From assembly GCF_019166065.1 (NCBI RefSeq), contig NZ_JAHTBN010000010.1, positions 1 through 64,000 of the forward strand: DNA of 64,000 bases, given 5' to 3'. Below are positions 60,573 through 64,000 of this stretch, piece after piece. The DNA comes from Candidimonas humi (GTDB lineage Bacteria > Pseudomonadota > Gammaproteobacteria > Burkholderiales > Burkholderiaceae_B). The number at the start of each line of letters is the position of its first letter. Within the stretch, counting starts at the first letter, position 1. Both the position numbers and the translations under genes were made by a program. A model generated the notes under the pieces. The model ran no database searches, was not told the origin of the DNA, and worked only from the letters and a program-made list of their open reading frames with translations.

Positions 60573-61509
60573 GCGCCGTTCCCGGCTTGAGTATGCGCAG
60601 GTCGCCTTTGGCGCCGGCGCGTGCGAGCGCGCGCAAGTGCTCGCGCAGGCACTTCAGGAACAAGTCGGCCAGGGGCGGCCTGTTGTCCACCGGATAGATA
60701 CAGCCGTAGGTAACCCAGCGCTCGGGCACCAGCGGGCGCAACACCAGCTCGGCATCCGGCACCGGGTACAGACAGCCTCGGTCTATCAGAGAAATCCCGT
60801 TGCCCTCGCGCACCAGTTGCTGCACCAGTATCGTGGATGTCGACTCGATCGCAATGTGTGGCGTGATGCCGGCCGAAGCATAGACCTCGTCCAGCCGCCG
60901 GCGCCATAGCTGGTTGCCCTGCAGGGTTACCACGGGCTCCTGCGCAAGCTGGGCAGCGGTGATGCTGCTTTCTTCGGCCAGCGCATGGGCGCGCGGCAAC
61001 AGCACCCCGACACGCGCCTGGAACACCGGCTCGACATCGAGTTCCATGATCGCGTTGGTGACCGGCAGCGAGATCAGCCCCAGGCTGAAACGCCGGCGCG
61101 CCACCTTGTTCTCGATGTCGAAGCGCCCTTCGACGTGAATGCGGCACTCGAAGCCCGAATGGGCGCGGCGCATGCGGGTGATGGCCGGAACGGCCAGGCT
61201 CGCCCCCAGCGGAGGCGAGGTCACGAAAGTGAATTTCTCGGTGGTGCGATGCCGTATGTCCGCGGCGATTTGCTGCATTTCATCGATACCGCCCAACACC
61301 TGTTCCACTTCCTGGTAGAACATTTCGCCTTCCAACGTCAGCACCAGCTTGCGCCGGCTGCGGCTGAACAAGGTGATCTTCAGTTCGGCCTCGAGCAGGC
61401 CGACGAGCCGGCTGGCGGCCGACTGGCTCATGTGCATGCGTTCGGCTGCGGCGGCCAGCGACCCCTGCAGCACGATGGAGCGGAATACGCGCAGCGCTTT
61501 CAGATTCAT
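60559..61509 (-). CDS. LysR family transcriptional regulator
   Basis: A 316-residue LysR regulator (RVFRSIVLQGSLAAAAERMH, MSQSAASRLVGLLEAELKI). It diverges from the amino-acid-type ABC importer and ends 14 bp inside the upstream lyase gene. A (GGCTCT)11 array begins 53 bp upstream of its ATG. GNGISLIDRGCLYPVPDAE lies in the effector region. It probably regulates the importer and perhaps the lyase. Confidence 0.92.
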   Translation of the reverse strand: MNLKALRVFRSIVLQGSLAAAAERMHMSQSAASRLVGLLEAELKITLFSRSRRKLVLTLEGEMFYQEVEQVLGGIDEMQQIAADIRHRTTEKFTFVTSPPLGASLAVPAITRMRRAHSGFECRIHVEGRFDIENKVARRRFSLGLISLPVTNAIMELDVEPVFQARVGVLLPRAHALAEESSITAAQLAQEPVVTLQGNQLWRRRLDEVYASAGITPHIAIESTSTILVQQLVREGNGISLIDRGCLYPVPDAELVLRPLVPERWVTYGCIYPVDNRPPLADLFLKCLREHLRALARAGAKGDLRILKPGTALNEI

Positions 61510-61561
61510 GTCCCGCTCCCGCGCCGGCCGACGGGCAGCGCCTCGTCCTGCGACGGATACC

Positions 61562-61627
<66 letters not shown>

Positions 61628-61768
61628 GCAATTGTTGCATTTTTTCGAAGGAAATATAGGTTTATTCTAATAAACGCGCATCATGCCGATGATACGATTT
61701 CTTCGACCCTTGGGAAAGCGCCGATTCGCGCCCAAACTTCACTATTTCGACAATAAAGGAGACTCGCC

Positions 61769-62593
61769 ATGTCATTCTCACGCTATAGCAAATTCCTGGC
61801 CATGGGATTTCTGTCGACGCTCGCCGTGTCGTTCGGTAGCGCCGCAAGCGCTGCCGGCACGAATGCCGCCGAACTGCATACCGTTGAAAAAGGTCAGATT
61901 CTCTATGCCTTCCGTGCGGACGACAAGCCGGTCTCCTTTATCAAGGACGACAAGCCGGCCGGCTTCATGGTGGACCTGACCACCGAGATCGCCAAAAGAA
62001 TCAATCTGAAGCCGGAGTATGTCGCCACCGATTTCTCCAGCATGGTGCCTTCCATCAGCAGCCACCGCTATGACTCCGCCGCCTTCGCCGTGCTGGTGAC
62101 GCCGCCGCGCGAGAAAGTGGTGAACTTCACGACCCCCGTGAACTTCGCCCAGGCACGGCTGGTGTCGCTGAAGAAGGCTCCGCTGCAGACCGTCAAGAAC
62201 GCAGGCGGCAAGACTGTGGCCATTACCGTGGGCAGCGCATTGATACCGGTGCTGCAAAAGCTCGAGCCCACCATCAGTGTCAGGACGTTCCCGAACATCG
62301 CAGCCAGCACCGCCGCGCTCAAGACCGGGCAAGTCAGCGGCCTGTTCACCGGCTTTGAGGCCTCTTCGGGCCTGCTGAAGAGGAACCCCGATTTCATGGC
62401 CAGCGAGTCGGTCATGAGCGGCAAAGGCGCGCTGCCCGTCGCGAAAGACCGGCCGGCACTGCTGAAAGCCATGAACACTGCTCTTGGGGACATCATTGCC
62501 GACGGCACCTACATGAAGCTCTACAGCAAGTGGTATCCCGGCGAGGGCGAGCCTGCCGGCATGGCGCAGGAATACCCGAATTTCAAGAAGTAG
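61769..62593 (+). CDS. Polar amino acid-type ABC transporter substrate-binding protein
   Basis: A 274-residue periplasmic receptor of family 3. The signal peptide is MGFLSTLAVSFGSAASAAG. Family blocks: DDKPAGFMVDLTTEIAKRIN, SSMVPSISSHRYDSAAFAVL, TPPREKVVNFTTPVNF, and the C-terminal ALGDIIADGTYMKLYSKWYP. AAAGGAGAC precedes the ATG. The classic binding Arg after TVTPER is represented by TPPREK. It is the first gene of a three-gene importer. The ligand could be an amino acid or organic acid. Confidence 0.91.
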   Translation: MSFSRYSKFLAMGFLSTLAVSFGSAASAAGTNAAELHTVEKGQILYAFRADDKPVSFIKDDKPAGFMVDLTTEIAKRINLKPEYVATDFSSMVPSISSHRYDSAAFAVLVTPPREKVVNFTTPVNFAQARLVSLKKAPLQTVKNAGGKTVAITVGSALIPVLQKLEPTISVRTFPNIAASTAALKTGQVSGLFTGFEASSGLLKRNPDFMASESVMSGKGALPVAKDRPALLKAMNTALGDIIADGTYMKLYSKWYPGEGEPAGMAQEYPNFKK

Positions 62594-62639
62594 TTCCCGA
62601 TTTCTCACGAACACTCTATAGCATTTGGGCGAGGTGGCC

Positions 62640-63374
62640 ATGGAAGGGCTGAACAATGTGCTCGCAACTTTTTTCGATGTTCATCTCATCGCGGATACCT
62701 TGCCCGACCTGCTGCGGGTGGGTCTGCCGAACACGCTGATATTGTCGGTGATAGGCACGTTCTTTTCGTGCATCATCGGGCTGTTCTTCTCGTTCGGCCT
62801 GATGTCGAAGAAGTTCCTGGTGCGCCTGCCGTTTCGCATCTATGTCGATATCTTCCGCGGTGCGCCCCACATATTGAGCATCTTCCTGATCGGCGCCGGC
62901 TTGCCCATGGCGGGCCTGATGGTCTTCGGCCACTGGACCTACGGATACGCCGGCCTGGCCGTGGGTGTGGTGGAAGGCGCCTATATGGCGGAAATCTTCC
63001 GTTCCGGGTTCCAGGACGTCGATAAAGGCGTGGTCGAAGCCGCGCGCAGCCTGGGGATTTCGCTCTGGAAGACCACGCGCCTGATCGTCATCCCCATCGG
63101 AATCCGGACGGTGCTTCCGGCGCTTACCGGCCAGTCCATCATCATCATCCGCAGCACCGCGCTGGTATATCTGCTGGGCCTGACCATAGGCCAGCGTGAA
63201 CTGTTCTCCATCGGCCACGACGGTACGATCAACAGCGCCAACTTCTCGCCGCTGGTGGCCTCCGGCATCGTCTACCTGATGATCACCGTTCCCCTGACCT
63301 ATATCGTGAACGCCTGGGAACGGCGGCTGCATAACGGCCCCAAGATCCGACTCGAAGCGTCCGAAGAAGGCTGA
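62640..63374 (+). CDS. Polar amino acid-type ABC transporter permease
   Basis: A 244-residue inner-membrane permease with about five helices. LLRVGLPNTLILSVIGTFFS is the typical N-terminal segment; FRIYVDIFRGAPHILSIFLI and the EAA loop VVEAARSLGISLWKTTRLIV follow. The start at 62640 has GAGGTGG nearby; a TTG at 62625 is the alternative. It would form a homodimer, as only one permease is present before the ATPase. Confidence 0.91.
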   Translation: MEGLNNVLATFFDVHLIADTLPDLLRVGLPNTLILSVIGTFFSCIIGLFFSFGLMSKKFLVRLPFRIYVDIFRGAPHILSIFLIGAGLPMAGLMVFGHWTYGYAGLAVGVVEGAYMAEIFRSGFQDVDKGVVEAARSLGISLWKTTRLIVIPIGIRTVLPALTGQSIIIIRSTALVYLLGLTIGQRELFSIGHDGTINSANFSPLVASGIVYLMITVPLTYIVNAWERRLHNGPKIRLEASEEG

Positions 63375-63380
63375 GCGACC

Positions 63381-64000
63381 ATGTCCACTACAAGCACCGT
63401 TGTTGCCGACAAAACCCTCTCGACGCCATCGTCCGTCGGCCACCCGCAGCCCGCGATCGTGTATTCGCACGTCGGCAAGCGATTCGGGCGTACCGTGGTC
63501 CTGGAAGACATCGACCTGAGCGTGGACACGGCGGAAACCATCTGCCTGCTCGGGCCCTCGGGGTCCGGAAAATCGACGCTACTGCGTTGCACCAACCTGC
63601 TCGAAGTGCCCGATCGCGGCCAGATCAGCATCCACGGGCAAGTCATTACCGACAAGGGCGCCGATGTCGACGGCATCCGGACCCGGGTCGGCATGGTCTT
63701 CCAGAGATTCAATCTCTTTCCCCATTGCAGCGTCCTGGAAAACGTGACCATGGCCCTGCGGGCCGTGCACAACAAGCGCCGCGAAGAAGCCGTTGCCATC
63801 GCGCGTTCGAAGCTCGAGCTGGTCGGCCTCGATCACCTGCGCGATCGCCGCCCCGCACAGTTGTCGGGCGGACAGCAGCAAAGGGTGGCCATAGCGCGCG
63901 CCCTGGCGATGAACCCCGAGGTCATGCTGTTCGACGAAGCCACGTCGGCGCTCGACCCCGAACTGGTCGGCGAAGTGCTCGACGTCATGCGCGACCTCGC
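63381..64000 (+). CDS. Polar amino acid-type ABC transporter ATP-binding protein (partial at window end)
   Basis: The first 206 codons are inside the window and the gene continues beyond. Walker [20 protein letters not shown]-loop [10 protein letters not shown], signature [19 protein letters not shown] and Walker [15 protein letters not shown] are all present, the GlnQ/HisP pattern. About 25 unstructured residues precede the ABC domain. It starts 6 bp after the permease stop. Confidence 0.93.
   Translation, partial: MSTTSTVVADKTLSTPSSVGHPQPAIVYSHVGKRFGRTVVLEDIDLSVDTAETICLLGPSGSGKSTLLRCTNLLEVPDRGQISIHGQVITDKGADVDGIRTRVGMVFQRFNLFPHCSVLENVTMALRAVHNKRREEAVAIARSKLELVGLDHLRDRRPAQLSGGQQQRVAIARALAMNPEVMLFDEATSALDPELVGEVLDVMRDL

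Overview
The window looks like chromosome from a high-GC betaproteobacterium of the Alcaligenaceae (Bordetella/Achromobacter-like); the genus was not determined. The evidence is the GC-rich codon use, five orphan Bug-family (TctC-like) periplasmic receptors, five LysR regulators in 64 kb, a fused indolepyruvate ferredoxin oxidoreductase and a Burkholderiales-style long phospholipase A1. Most of the window is small-carboxylate uptake and catabolism.

Region by region. 1-12.4 kb: a (GCTTG)25 microsatellite, an acyl-CoA dehydrogenase, then a minus-strand operon prpF-like / isocitrate-lyase-superfamily lyase / leuC-like / leuD-like / Bug, a divergent GntR regulator, an MmgE/PrpD-Bug pair and an acyl-CoA synthetase. 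An ATTGT-N3-ACAAT palindrome or close relative lies in front of each minus-strand unit, suggesting one GntR regulon. 12.7-19.5 kb: tRNA-Arg(TCT), pldA, and a LysR regulator divergent from the fused indolepyruvate oxidoreductase. 19.7-25.9 kb: a four-gene ABC importer with a Tat-exported binding protein, then a chemoreceptor. 25.9-30.8 kb: a branched-chain amino-acid-type importer with a fused LivH-LivM permease. 31.1-36.0 kb: an LTA-synthase-like membrane sulfatase carrying an in-frame hexamer microsatellite, a TerC-CBS protein and a glycosyltransferase.

36.2-48.2 kb: two LysR genes, then a minus-strand run made of a ThDP enzyme, an SDH/fumarate-reductase-like complex (B, C, D, A), a two-subunit class I fumarase, a metal-ligand-poor amidohydrolase and a LysR. 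Two tandem Bug receptors diverge from it. 48.3-53.5 kb: an AT-richer accessory block between a truncated AAA+ ATPase and the 3' end of tRNA-Pro(TGG). It holds a TonB-like protein, a coiled-coil membrane protein, a RadC-family JAMM protein, two small unknown genes and a non-coding stretch with six tandem hairpins. It resembles a decayed integrative element, but no integrase is visible.

53.7-60.6 kb: a second, paralogous lyase / leuC-like / leuD-like / Bug operon with a divergent LysR, and a fumarase/aspartase-superfamily lyase. 60.6-64 kb: a LysR divergent from a polar amino-acid-type ABC importer cut off by the window edge, with (GGCTCT)11 between them.

Main proposals: (1) two copies of a module resembling the end of nicotinate fermentation (methylitaconate isomerase / dimethylmaleate hydratase / dimethylmalate lyase); (2) a parallel SDH-fumarase pathway whose flavoprotein lacks the FAD-linking His; (3) several simple-sequence repeats in promoters or a protein linker; (4) a hairpin array in the tRNA-Pro island.
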